NCBI GenBank assembly: GCA_030041195.1
Contig: JASHOI010000473.1
Span: 1 to 16,958 of the forward strand
Direction: 5' to 3'
DNA from: Streptosporangiaceae bacterium
GTDB taxonomy: Bacteria > Actinomycetota > Actinomycetes > Streptosporangiales > Streptosporangiaceae
DNA: 16,958 bases
The position numbers and the translations under genes are program-made. Of the stretch, positions 1-7,169 are shown piece after piece. Each line of letters opens with the position of its first letter. Within the stretch, counting starts at the first letter, position 1. Below the pieces are notes generated by a model. That model ran no database searches. It was not told the origin of the DNA and was given only the letters and a program-made list of their open reading frames with translations.

Positions 1-2370
1 ATCCCGGTCGCGGAGCGCTGGGCCGCCGCGCTGACCAGTGCCGAGGCCCAGGTGCCGGTGACGACGCCGGAGGACGAGGCCGAGGCCGCGGAGCTCGCCG
101 CCGCCCTGGACGACTGGCGCGCCGCGGCGCAGGCTCCGGCGGGTCCGGTCCGCACCTGCTTCCGGCTGGTCGAGCCGGCCGCCGAGCCAGACCCGGCGGC
201 CTGGACCGTCGAGCTCGCGCTGCAGTCGACCGACGACCCCAGCCTGCTGCTGCCCGCGGCGGACATCTGGTCCGGTGCCTCGGCCGGCGGCTGGGCCGCG
301 GCCGGGATCCGGCACCCGGAGGAGGAACTGCTGGCCGGGCTCGGCACCGCGTCGCGGCTGTTCGCCGAGCTTGACGGCGAACTGCGGAGCCCGGCACCGG
401 AAGTGGTCGCCCTCGACACCGAGGGAGCGGCGAGGTTCCTGCAGCAGACCGGGCCGCTGCTGGCCGGGGCGGGCTTCGGCGTGCTGCTGCCGGACTGGGT
501 TGGCGGCGCGCGCAAGCGGCTTGGCCTGAAAATCACCACCAGGACGCGGAGCGCGCCGGGCGCGGCCCCGGCCGCCGAGTCGAAGTTCGGCATGGGCGAC
601 CTGGTCGACTTCCGGTACGACCTGGCGGTCGGCGACGATTCGCTGAGTCCCGAGGAGCTCGAGGAACTGGCCCGGCTGAAGGTGCCCCTGGTCCGGCTGC
701 GCGGCCAGTGGGTGGAACTCGACGACCGGCACCTGCAGGCCGCGCTGAAGTTCCTCGAGCGGAGCCGGGACCGGACCGGGGCCATGACCGCGGCCGAGGC
801 GCTGCTCGACGGGCTCGGCGGCGTGGACGACGACCTGCCGGTGGTGGGCGTGGACGCCGACGGCTGGCTCGGCGACCTGCTCTCCGGCCAGGCGGACCGG
901 CGGCTGGCGCCGGTCCCCACCCCGGCCTCGTTCCGGGGTGAGCTCCGCCCCTACCAGGAACGCGGCCTGGCCTGGCTGTCCTTCCTCGGCGACCTCGGCC
1001 TCGGCGCAATCCTCGCAGATGACATGGGATTGGGTAAAACCGCCCAAACCCTTGCATTGCTCTCGAAACAGGATAACACAGATCCCACCCTTGTGGTGTG
1101 CCCGATGTCGCTAGTGGGCAACTGGCAGCGGGAGGCCGAGCGCTTTACTCCCGACCTGAATCTCCACGTGCACCACGGGGCTGACCGGCTCAGCGGCGAG
1201 GAGCTCACGGACGCGCTGAACGCGGCGGATCTGGTCATTACGACGTATGGGCTGGCTGCGCGGGACCAGGAGGCTCTGGGCCAGGTCGAGTGGGCGCGGG
1301 TGGTGTGTGACGAAGCGCAGAACATCAAGAACGCGGCGACCCGGCAGGCCCGGGCGGTGCGCGCGCTGCCCGCCCGGGCGCGGATCGCGCTGACCGGCAC
1401 GCCGGTCGAGAACCGGCTCAGCGACCTCTGGTCGATCATGGAGTTCGTCCGGCCCGGGCTGCTCGGCCCGGCGGAGCGGTTCCGCACCAGGTTCGCTGTG
1501 CCGATCGAGCGCAACGGCGACGAGGAGGCGGCCGACCGGCTCAAGCGGGTCACCGGCCCGTTCATCCTGCGCCGGCTGAAGACCGACAAGACGATCATCT
1601 CCGACCTGCCGGACAAGCTGGAGATGAAGGTCTGGTGCAACCTCACGCCGGAGCAGGCCTCCCTGTATCAGGCGACGGTCAGCGACATGATGGCCAGGAT
1701 CGAGGCGGCCGAGGCGGCGGGGGACGGCATCGAGCGCCGCGGGCTGGTGCTGGCGACGATGGCCAAGCTCAAGCAGGTCTGCAATCATCCTGCGCACCTG
1801 CTCGGCGACGGCTCGCGGCTGGCCGGCCGGTCCGGCAAGCTGGCCAGGCTCGAGGAGATCTGCGAGGAGGTCATCACCGACGGCGACAAGGCGCTGTGCT
1901 TCACCCAGTACGCGGAGTTCGGCCGGATGCTGCAGCCCTACCTGGCCAGCAGGCTGGGCTGCCCCGTGCTGTACCTGCACGGCGGCACGCCGAAGCGACA
2001 GCGCGACGCGATGGTGGCCGAGTTCCAGGAAGGGACCGAGCCCGCGCTGTTCGTGCTGTCGCTGAAGGCCGGCGGCACCGGGCTGAATCTGACCGCGGCC
2101 AGCCACGTGATCCACATCGACCGGTGGTGGAACCCGGCCGTCGAGGAGCAGGCCACCGACCGGGCGTTCCGGATCGGCCAGCGCAAGGACGTGCAGGTGC
2201 GCAAGTTCGTCTGCGTCGGCACGCTGGAGGAGCGGATCGACGCCATGATCGAGGAGAAGAAGGCGCTGGCGGAGCGGATCGTCGGGACCGGGGAGAGCTG
2301 GCTGACCGAGCTGTCAACGGCCGACCTGCGCACGGTGGTGGCCCTGTCGCCGGAGGCGGTGTCGGAGTGA
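1..2370 (+). CDS. SNF2-family DNA helicase/ATPase, 5' partial
   Basis: This is a bacterial SNF2-type (HepA-like) ATP-dependent DNA translocase. The reading frame is already open at base 1 (IPVAERWAAAL...), so the GTG at 52 is probably internal and the N-terminus lies outside the window; 789 residues are visible. Counting from base 1, about residues 194-264 resemble the SNF2-associated domain (DUF3670 type, with VDFRYDLAVGD and VPLVRLRGQWVELD). The ATPase core follows, with Walker A DDMGLGKT (K346) and the DEAQ box at 437-440. The C-terminal helicase lobe has LKAGGTGLNLT and the motif VI region DRAFRIGQ at 720-727. All key motifs are intact. The stop lies 13 nt before a SWIM-domain gene, an arrangement common in actinomycetes, so the two are probably co-transcribed and act together on nucleic acid. 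The specific role (repair, transcription recycling or other) cannot be read from the sequence. A patch of unusually low GC covers the Walker A codons (about 1005-1095). Confidence 0.95.
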   Translation: MPVAERWAAALTSAEAQVPVTTPEDEAEAAELAAALDDWRAAAQAPAGPVRTCFRLVEPAAEPDPAAWTVELALQSTDDPSLLLPAADIWSGASAGGWAAAGIRHPEEELLAGLGTASRLFAELDGELRSPAPEVVALDTEGAARFLQQTGPLLAGAGFGVLLPDWVGGARKRLGLKITTRTRSAPGAAPAAESKFGMGDLVDFRYDLAVGDDSLSPEELEELARLKVPLVRLRGQWVELDDRHLQAALKFLERSRDRTGAMTAAEALLDGLGGVDDDLPVVGVDADGWLGDLLSGQADRRLAPVPTPASFRGELRPYQERGLAWLSFLGDLGLGAILADDMGLGKTAQTLALLSKQDNTDPTLVVCPMSLVGNWQREAERFTPDLNLHVHHGADRLSGEELTDALNAADLVITTYGLAARDQEALGQVEWARVVCDEAQNIKNAATRQARAVRALPARARIALTGTPVENRLSDLWSIMEFVRPGLLGPAERFRTRFAVPIERNGDEEAADRLKRVTGPFILRRLKTDKTIISDLPDKLEMKVWCNLTPEQASLYQATVSDMMARIEAAEAAGDGIERRGLVLATMAKLKQVCNHPAHLLGDGSRLAGRSGKLARLEEICEEVITDGDKALCFTQYAEFGRMLQPYLASRLGCPVLYLHGGTPKRQRDAMVAEFQEGTEPALFVLSLKAGGTGLNLTAASHVIHIDRWWNPAVEEQATDRAFRIGQRKDVQVRKFVCVGTLEERIDAMIEEKKALAERIVGTGESWLTELSTADLRTVVALSPEAVSE

Positions 2371-2383
2371 CCGGGAGACACGA

Positions 2384-3256
2384 GTGAGCTGGCGGGACTT
2401 CGGGCCGTCGCGGCCGCTCGAGGTCGAGGGCGGGGTCAAGGCGCGCAGCAGGCGCGGCTCGATCGGCGAGCAGTGGTGGTCGCGCCGGTTCATCGACGTG
2501 CTTGAGTCGTTCGGCATGACCGGGAGGCTGGCCCGGGGCCGCAACTACGCCCGCCGCGGCCAGGTCATCAGTTTCGAGATCTCGTGCGGGTACGTGACCG
2601 CCCAGGTGCAGGGGTCGCGGCCGAAGCCGTACCGGGTGCGGATCCAGGTGACGCCGCTGACCAAGCCGCAGTGGCGGAAGGTGGAACAGGCGCTGGCCGC
2701 GCAGGCGCTGTTCCGGGCCAAGCTGCTGGCGGGGGAGATGCCTCCGGAGATCGAGGAGGTGTTCGCCGGCTGCGGCACCCCGCTGTTCCCGCGCTCCGCA
2801 CGTGACCTGGACATGTCCTGCTCGTGCCCGGACTGGGGGGTGCCGTGCAAGCACCTGGCGGCGGTCTGCTACGTGCTGGCCGAGGCGTTCGACATCGACC
2901 CGTTCGGCATTCTGGCCTGGCGTGGCCGGGGCAGAGATGAGCTGCTGGCCGCGCTGCGGCTGACCGGGCGGGAGGACGGCGAGCCCGCGCGGCCGCTCAT
3001 CGACGTCACCGACCGCCCGCTGGCCGACTGCCTGGCGGACTTCTGGTCACCGGGCATGAGCGCACAGCGGCTGCGAGCCCTGCCGCCCGCAGCACCGGCA
3101 GCGCCCGACCTGCTGCTGCGCACGTTCGAGCCACCGCAGGTGCAGGTTCGGAGCACGGACCTGATCACGCTGCTGGCCCCGGCCTACCACCGGCTGGCCG
3201 CACCCGACGAGCCAGCCGAGCCCGACCCCGATCATGAGGACTGCCGGACGCTCTAG
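2384..3256 (+). CDS. SWIM zinc-finger domain protein
   Basis: A 290-residue protein with a SWIM-type zinc finger, CxC-x6-CxH, formed by C146, C148, C155 and H157 (sequence CSCPDWGVPCKH). The N-terminal 140 residues (GSIGEQWWSRRFIDVLE, then a basic YARRGQV...PKPYRVRIQV stretch) match the usual layout of actinobacterial SWIM proteins encoded next to SNF2 helicases. SWIM fingers are known to bind DNA or protein partners, so the likely role is as accessory factor of the helicase; that partnership is inferred from position. The GTG start at 2384 is chosen because GGGAGA ends 5 nt upstream and the gap to the helicase stop is only 13 nt. The C-terminal 60 residues are proline- and alanine-rich and look disordered. 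No enzymatic domain is visible. Confidence 0.9.
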   Translation: MSWRDFGPSRPLEVEGGVKARSRRGSIGEQWWSRRFIDVLESFGMTGRLARGRNYARRGQVISFEISCGYVTAQVQGSRPKPYRVRIQVTPLTKPQWRKVEQALAAQALFRAKLLAGEMPPEIEEVFAGCGTPLFPRSARDLDMSCSCPDWGVPCKHLAAVCYVLAEAFDIDPFGILAWRGRGRDELLAALRLTGREDGEPARPLIDVTDRPLADCLADFWSPGMSAQRLRALPPAAPAAPDLLLRTFEPPQVQVRSTDLITLLAPAYHRLAAPDEPAEPDPDHEDCRTL

Positions 3257-3263
3257 CCGCAGG

Positions 3264-3490
3264 TCAGGGACGGCGGGCAACCGCGCCGTACCACCAATGG
3301 GAACCGTCGCTGTCGGCGTCGGGGTCTTCTGCGCCCCAGACACCCACCTGCGTGACGGTCGGCTCCGCTCCGGGCAGCGCGGTGATGGCATGCGCGGTTC
3401 ACCCACGCCGCGTCCTCCAGGTCAGGGGCCTGGGCACGGACCCGCTCCGCCGCCTCATGATCGACCGGGAAGTTGTGCTTGCCGCCCAGT
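3264..3490 (-). pseudogene. 3' remnant of an unidentified gene, frameshifted
   Basis: On the minus strand a protein-like reading frame starts abruptly next to the IS4 remnant (LGGKHNFPVDHEAAERVRAQ, then APDLEDAAWVN). It must shift frame near 3390-3394 to continue as HAITALPGAEPTVTQVGVWG, then AEDPDADSDGSHWWYGAVA, ending in RRP and a stop at 3264-3266. Both halves have natural-looking composition, while the unshifted frame turns into arginine-rich nonsense. This is read as the C-terminal end of a dead gene. I do not recognise the family. It lacks its start and is joined at about 3490 to transposase sequence, so a deletion probably removed the 5' part of this gene together with the rest of the insertion sequence. 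Confidence 0.5.
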
Positions 3491-3670
3491 CAGGTAGACC
3501 ACCACCCGCGAGGGCAGATCCCGGATCCGCGACTGCACCGTCCCGGTCTGCGCTAATGCCTCGTCGACCATCTCAAACGGCACAAGCTGGGTCAGCTCAC
3601 CCAGGTGACTGGGCGCGAACCGGCCTCCGGCCACAGTGATGGTGCGGGTGATGACAGACTGGATGCTCAA
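3491..3670 (-). pseudogene. IS4-family transposase, N-terminal fragment
   Basis: The minus-strand frame reads SVITRTITVAGGRFAPSHLG, ELTQLVPFEMVDEALAQTGT and VQSRIRDLPSRVVVYL. This is the characteristic N-terminal domain (Nterm_IS4) of IS4-family transposases found in many actinomycetes. Only about 60 residues remain of a protein that is usually several hundred residues long. After VVVYL the match is lost and the frame stops about 12 residues later inside foreign sequence. The DDE catalytic core is absent, so the fragment cannot be active. The first in-frame start is TTG at 3670. An inverted repeat lies just upstream (3668-3728). The family call is from recognition, not from a search. Confidence 0.75.
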
Positions 3671-3728
3671 CGGAGTCCCCTGCCAGGCAGCGATCTTGGT
3701 CGACGCAGTTCTAGCAGGGACTCCGTTG
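3668..3728. repeat. 12-bp inverted repeat upstream of IS4 remnant
   Basis: CAACGGAGTCCC at 3668-3679 is the exact reverse complement of GGGACTCCGTTG at 3717-3728, with a 37-nt spacer. The similarity extends inward imperfectly (CCTGCCAG against CTAGCAG). The left arm touches the first transposase codon on the minus strand. It probably belongs to the 5' untranslated part of the former insertion sequence, either as part of its terminal region or as a hairpin limiting transposase expression. The element's true outer end was not identified. Confidence 0.55.
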
Positions 3729-4012
3729 CTTCTCTCAACCGGCTTTCCAACCGCGCCGCAGCGCTAACTGAACGGCCTTGGCTCTGCCCGGCCCGGCTGA
3801 CCGGGCCCGGTTTCCATGATCTGGGTCGATTAATACCTTTATTTGGTCGTTATCCACCCAGATCATGAAAATCGAATGCCTGATCGGGCGTCGGCTGGGG
3901 CTGGCGGGACCAGTGGTACCCATGGAACGGCGGAGCCTCGCGTCACGGGCCGCCGCCCCAGGGCGCTGCCATCCGAACCGCCCAGGACGGCACTAAGTAA
4001 GTGGTATTGCCG
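3729..4012. other. Gene-free stretch with one large inverted repeat
   Basis: No convincing coding frame was found here; short open frames on both strands have no protein-like character. It contains a GC-rich hairpin (GCCCGG at 3791-3796 pairing with CCGGGC at 3801-3806, loop CTGA) followed by three T, and directly after it the 16-bp inverted repeat described separately. The rest, 3872-4012, shows nothing I can interpret. It may be a continuation of the decayed region that starts at 3257. Confidence 0.5.
3811..3871. repeat. 16-bp inverted repeat with AT-rich spacer
   Basis: TTTCCATGATCTGGGT at 3811-3826 pairs with ACCCAGATCATGAAAA at 3856-3871 with a single mismatch; the inner 12 bp (CATGATCTGGGT) are perfect. 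The 29-nt spacer between them is strikingly AT-rich for this DNA. The structure could be a remnant of a small non-autonomous mobile element, an insertion sequence end pair, or a stem-loop. No gene ends close enough to make it an obvious terminator. Confidence 0.65.
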
Positions 4013-4423
4013 CTAGTCGGGCGCCGTCGTGCCGGCCTTGGGGCGCACCTGCGGAAGGTGGATGCACACCAGTCTCGGCTTGGGCGAGAACGCCCGATCG
4101 GCCCATTCGGCCAGCCGCAGCGCGCGGCGCTGCGCCGACGTCAGGTGCTTCTTGGGCACCGGGACGGCCATCTTGCCCTCGCTGACGACTTCTATGGCAC
4201 TGCGTGCCAGCGGTGTCCAGTAACGATTAATCACCGCGTCATCGGCCGTTGTAGGAAGTGATATCTCGTAGGCACAGAAACGCTTCGCGGATTTGGCCGC
4301 TGCAACATGAACAACCGCGTGAGCTGCTGCGTTCACGGCGTCTGCGCATCCGGCAGTAAATGCACATACGATGCAGAACACCGCAATGCATATGGCCGTG
4401 CTGACGCCACGCAACTTGATCAC
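4013..4423 (-). CDS. small putative exported protein or lipoprotein
   Basis: A 136-residue protein of unknown function. The N-terminus (MIKLRGVSTAICIAVFCIVC then AFTAGCADA) has a short basic start and a hydrophobic core of about 17 residues. A possible lipobox, TAGC, ends at C26, though threonine at -3 is not the canonical residue, so cleavage by signal peptidase I is equally possible. The mature part is hydrophilic and moderately basic, with no domain I recognise. The GTG start at 4423 is the one that gives a proper signal sequence; upstream there is only a weak GGACGG. It is divergent from the methyltransferase gene. Its GC content is lower than that of most neighbours, which together with the adjoining IS remnant may indicate an acquired segment. 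Confidence 0.55.
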   Translation of the reverse strand: MIKLRGVSTAICIAVFCIVCAFTAGCADAVNAAAHAVVHVAAAKSAKRFCAYEISLPTTADDAVINRYWTPLARSAIEVVSEGKMAVPVPKKHLTSAQRRALRLAEWADRAFSPKPRLVCIHLPQVRPKAGTTAPD

Positions 4424-4470
4424 CCACCGTCCACGCTACCAGCCTCTGGCAGCATCACGGCTTTTGCGGG

Positions 4471-4504
4471 CCGGACGTTACGCTATTGCCGACCGGACGT
4501 TACG
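4471..4504. promoter_or_regulatory. paired 12-bp direct repeats, possible operator
   Basis: CCGGACGTTACG occurs at 4471-4482 and again, identical, at 4493-4504. The start-to-start distance is 22 bp, about two helical turns, so both copies face the same side of the DNA. A run of seven T follows at 4506-4512. The pair lies between the divergent exported-protein and methyltransferase genes. The arrangement suits a regulator binding two tandem sites, but no regulator gene adjoins it and no -10/-35 pair is clear. Confidence 0.45.
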
Positions 4505-4601
4505 GTTTTTTTGCTGGCTGGTGGGAAAGACCGGCCGATCCTGCCTTAACGGTGATGAAACCCCGACCGCCCGCGCTGGCGCGTGTGGCAGGCTCTTCGG
4601 C

Positions 4602-5357
4602 GTGAGGATGCGGCGGGCTTGGGAAGAAGAGGCCTTGAACTGGGCCCAGTTCGCCCGGACTCCCGGGCATGATCATTCGCACGAGCAGATCAACCTGCCA
4701 GCGCTGCTGAAGCTGCTTCCACCGCCGGGTCGGCGGACCCTGGACCTGGGCTGCGGCGAAGGGCGACTCGGCCGGCTCCTGCAGTCCCTGGGCCACCGGG
4801 TGGTCGGGATCGATACCTCCGCCACCATGGTGCGCCTGGCCGCCGGCCACGAAACGCCCGAGCTTTGCCTGCTAGCCGACGCGGCCGGGATCCCTTTTGC
4901 TGACGGGGCGTTCGACCTTGTCGTTGCGTACATGACGCTTCACGACATCGACGAGATGCCGCAGGCCGTGGCGGAGATAGCCCGGGTTCTCGAGCCCGGC
5001 GGCCGCCTCTGCATGGCGATCGTTCACCCGCTCAATTCGGCGGGCGATTTCCTGGATTCCGGTGCCACAGCGCCGTTTGTGATCTCCGGCTCTTACCTGG
5101 AACCGGCGCCGGTGACGATGACGGTCGATCGCGGCGGCATCCAGATGACATTTCACAGTGAGCATCGCTCGCTCGAGACCTACAGCCGGGCGCTGGAAGC
5201 CACGGGGCTGCTGATCGAGGCGATACGCGAGGTGGGTTCCGCCGAGGAAATGGCTGCCGGTAACCCCCGCGAGCGGCGGTGGATGCGGGTTCCGCTCTTC
5301 CTCCACATCCGGGCCGTCTCGGTGAGCCCGGCCGGTACCTCCCCGGCCGGCTCATGA
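4602..5357 (+). CDS. class I SAM-dependent methyltransferase
   Basis: A small methyltransferase of the Methyltransf_11 (UbiE-like) group, 251 residues from the chosen start. Motif I is LDLGCGEGR at residues 47-55. The acidic residue that contacts the SAM ribose is D71 in VVGIDTS. Motif II-like FADGAFDLVVAYMTLHDI and the post-motif EIARVLEPGGRLCMAIVHPL follow. The C-terminal region carries the variable substrate-binding part (EHRSLETYSRALEATGLLIE). The substrate cannot be deduced. The frame is open further upstream to 4371, but those residues are not methyltransferase-like. GTG 4602 is preferred because GGCAGG lies about 9 nt upstream; ATG 4608 is an alternative. The gene is convergent with the NYN-protein gene and ends 35 nt from its stop. 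Confidence 0.9.
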   Translation: MRMRRAWEEEALNWAQFARTPGHDHSHEQINLPALLKLLPPPGRRTLDLGCGEGRLGRLLQSLGHRVVGIDTSATMVRLAAGHETPELCLLADAAGIPFADGAFDLVVAYMTLHDIDEMPQAVAEIARVLEPGGRLCMAIVHPLNSAGDFLDSGATAPFVISGSYLEPAPVTMTVDRGGIQMTFHSEHRSLETYSRALEATGLLIEAIREVGSAEEMAAGNPRERRWMRVPLFLHIRAVSVSPAGTSPAGS

Positions 5358-5362
5358 CCGGC

Positions 5363-5387
5363 GGGCCGCGCAGAGCCGCAGCGGCCC
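5363..5387. terminator. GC-rich hairpin between convergent genes
   Basis: GGGCCGC at 5363-5369 pairs with GCGGCCC at 5381-5387 across an 11-nt loop. It lies within the 35 nt separating the stops of the methyltransferase and NYN genes. There is no T-run on either strand, so it would be an atypical, possibly bidirectional terminator. Confidence 0.4.
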
Positions 5388-5392
5388 CCGGG

Positions 5393-6280
5393 CTATCCCG
5401 GTGAGCCGGCGTCTGCCTGCTTGGCCGCCGGCTGCTTGGGGTCTGCCTTCTGGGCCGGGGTCCTCTTCCGCTGCCTCGGCTGGGCCGCGGGCTGGCTGGG
5501 CTGCTTGCTGGCCACGAGCGTGACCAGCATGTCCGACGACGACCGGTCCTTCTTGACCTGGACCATGTCCGGCAGCCGGCTGAGCAGGACCCGGAAGCTG
5601 CTGGCTCCGTAATTGCGCTCGTCGAAGGACGGGTCGAGGGCGAGCATCTTGCTCTTCAGCCACGACCCGGTGGCCGAGTCGTCGGGAGCTTCCTCCATCG
5701 CGGCGACCACCAGCCGCTTCACATCGGCGATGTCGAAGTTGGCGCCGACCTCGGCCCGCACCGCAGGGTTGACGGCGGCGACGATCGTCCCCCAGTACTT
5801 GTACTCGTTGCACACCGCGACCAGCCGGGAACTGGATGAGGCCCTGGTGCCGACCCCGACGACCCACTTACCGAACTCACGCAGCCGCTGCACCAGCGGT
5901 GAGTAGTCGCCATCGCCGGCGACCAGCAGGAACGTGCCGACATCGGGGTGGGTGATCAGGACCTCCATGGCGTCAACGGCCATCAGGATGTCGGCCGCGT
6001 TCTTCTGCTGGGCCCCGAACCTGGTCACCTGGATCAGCGTGATCCCGTTCTGGGCGAGGCTGTGCTGGTACCTGCCGAACTCGGGCCTCGACCAGTCGGC
6101 GTAGGCCCGGCGGATCGAGGTGTTGCCATAGTCGCGGCACAGCCGCTCGAGCGCCTTGTACGGGATCGGGTCGGCCTCCCCGGGCAGGTCCTCCCCGGCG
6201 CCGAGCGCCAGGTTCTCCAGATCGATGAACACCGCCACCAGGTCGCCGGACGTCGCCTGCGAAGCGGTTTCCCCGGCCAT
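5393..6280 (-). CDS. NYN domain (PIN-like) putative ribonuclease with OST-HTH-like C-terminus
   Basis: The N-terminal half (about residues 13-165) is a NYN/LabA-type PIN-like domain. It starts with AVFIDLENL (D20, N23), continues with NAADILMAVDAM (D97, D103) and has the signature LLVAGDGDYSPLV (D123, D125), followed by REFGKWVVGVG. These conserved acidic residues form the metal site of predicted NYN ribonucleases. Residues about 187-258 (VKRLVVAAMEEAPDD...DERNYGASSFRVLLSRLPDMVQV) look like an OST-HTH/LOTUS-type module, which is often found with NYN domains and is thought to bind RNA. The last 35 residues are a disordered Lys/Pro/Ala/Gln tail. ATG 6280 is supported by GGAAGG 7 nt upstream. 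It follows the TetR gene on the same strand with a 90-nt gap, so read-through is possible. The RNA target is unknown. Confidence 0.88.
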   Translation of the reverse strand: MAGETASQATSGDLVAVFIDLENLALGAGEDLPGEADPIPYKALERLCRDYGNTSIRRAYADWSRPEFGRYQHSLAQNGITLIQVTRFGAQQKNAADILMAVDAMEVLITHPDVGTFLLVAGDGDYSPLVQRLREFGKWVVGVGTRASSSSRLVAVCNEYKYWGTIVAAVNPAVRAEVGANFDIADVKRLVVAAMEEAPDDSATGSWLKSKMLALDPSFDERNYGASSFRVLLSRLPDMVQVKKDRSSSDMLVTLVASKQPSQPAAQPRQRKRTPAQKADPKQPAAKQADAGSPG

Positions 6281-6370
6281 CAGGCGGCCTTCCGTTCGCG
6301 CTCAGTGCTCCGCTGCACCACTGGTGCCACCTCTCATCGGCCGGCACCTACGCTAGCCTGTCCGCGATCT

Positions 6371-7117
6371 TCACGGCGCCGCTGGATCCGGCGGCGGGTA
6401 CTGCAGCCCGACCATCGGCGCCATCTCCGCCAGCATGAGCTCGAACATCGGCCTGGCGTCGTCGAGCGCGAAGCTCAGCTGCCCGAACACCTCCAGGCTC
6501 ACGATCCCGTAGAGCCGAACCCAGCAACGCAGGAACACCAGCAGCAGGCCGAGCGGCAGGCCGGCGGCCATCTGGCCGAGCCCGTCTCGGTAGTGCTGCA
6601 GCTGCTCCCCGAGCCCGGGATCGATCTCGTCATCCGCGGGCACCGGGAACGGCTGCTTGCGGTACAGCTCGAGCATCAGGGTGAAGAACGTGTTGCCGAA
6701 CTGGCCGCCGCTCTCCGCGGTGATCTCGTCGTGCTGCACGTGCAGCCCGGGCAGCGGCGTGGCGAAGATCAGCCTGAACTCCCTGGGGTGGCTCAGCGAC
6801 CACCGGCGGAACTCCCAGCACGCGGCGAGGACCTTCGCGGTCATATCACCGTCGGCGGCGGTGCTGGCCGACGCGATCGCGCTGCGGATGTCGCTGGCCA
6901 GCTCCGTGAAGATGTCGGCGATGACGTACTTGACCAGTTCCTCGTGGCTGGAGAAGTAACGGTAGAGCGCGGGGGCGGTCATCCCCATCTCGCGGGCGAT
7001 CGCGCGCAGCGACACCGCGTCGGGCCCCTCGGCGACGAGGATCCTGCGTGCCGTCTCCTTAATCTCCGCCGTGGTCGCGGCGCGGACGCGATCACGGCGG
7101 CGGGGTGCCTGAACCAC
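6371..7117 (-). CDS. TetR/AcrR-family transcriptional repressor
   Basis: A 248-residue one-component repressor. The N-terminal helix-turn-helix (about residues 18-62) reads IKETARRILVAEGPDAVSLR then AIAREMGMTAPALYRYFSS, a textbook TetR DNA-binding domain. The C-terminal part (CWEFRRWSLSHPREFRLIFA...PGLGEQLQHYRDGLGQM) resembles the WHG-type ligand-binding domain of actinobacterial TetR proteins. GTG 7117 is chosen because GGAGG ends 4 nt upstream and the N-terminus then has the usual length; GTG 7159 is in frame and also possible, since it lies only a few nt after a predicted transcription start. The frame stays open to 7573, but that part lies under the divergent dehydrogenase. An operator-like dyad sits in its own promoter and again before the MMPL gene at 8558, so it probably represses itself, the divergent dehydrogenase and the exporter. 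The inducer is unknown. Confidence 0.93.
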   Translation of the reverse strand: MVQAPRRRDRVRAATTAEIKETARRILVAEGPDAVSLRAIAREMGMTAPALYRYFSSHEELVKYVIADIFTELASDIRSAIASASTAADGDMTAKVLAACWEFRRWSLSHPREFRLIFATPLPGLHVQHDEITAESGGQFGNTFFTLMLELYRKQPFPVPADDEIDPGLGEQLQHYRDGLGQMAAGLPLGLLLVFLRCWVRLYGIVSLEVFGQLSFALDDARPMFELMLAEMAPMVGLQYPPPDPAAP

Positions 7118-7169
7118 CTGGCCTCCGGGAACTGAACTACGGGCTGGCTCACCAGCCACGATTCTGCCG

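Noticed and set aside
1111..2115. Long minus-strand open frame inside the SNF2 gene (334 codons)
   Set aside because: It mirrors the GC-rich codons of a gene with intact helicase motifs on the plus strand; its translation is His/Arg/Gln/Leu-rich without domain character.
3785..3813. Rho-independent terminator at the GC-rich hairpin followed by TTT
   Set aside because: The stem is short, the T-run is only three bases, and the nearest upstream plus-strand gene ends more than 500 bp away.
5948..7135. 395-codon plus-strand frame antisense to the NYN and TetR genes
   Set aside because: No domain is recognisable and both opposing genes have intact family motifs and ribosome binding sites.
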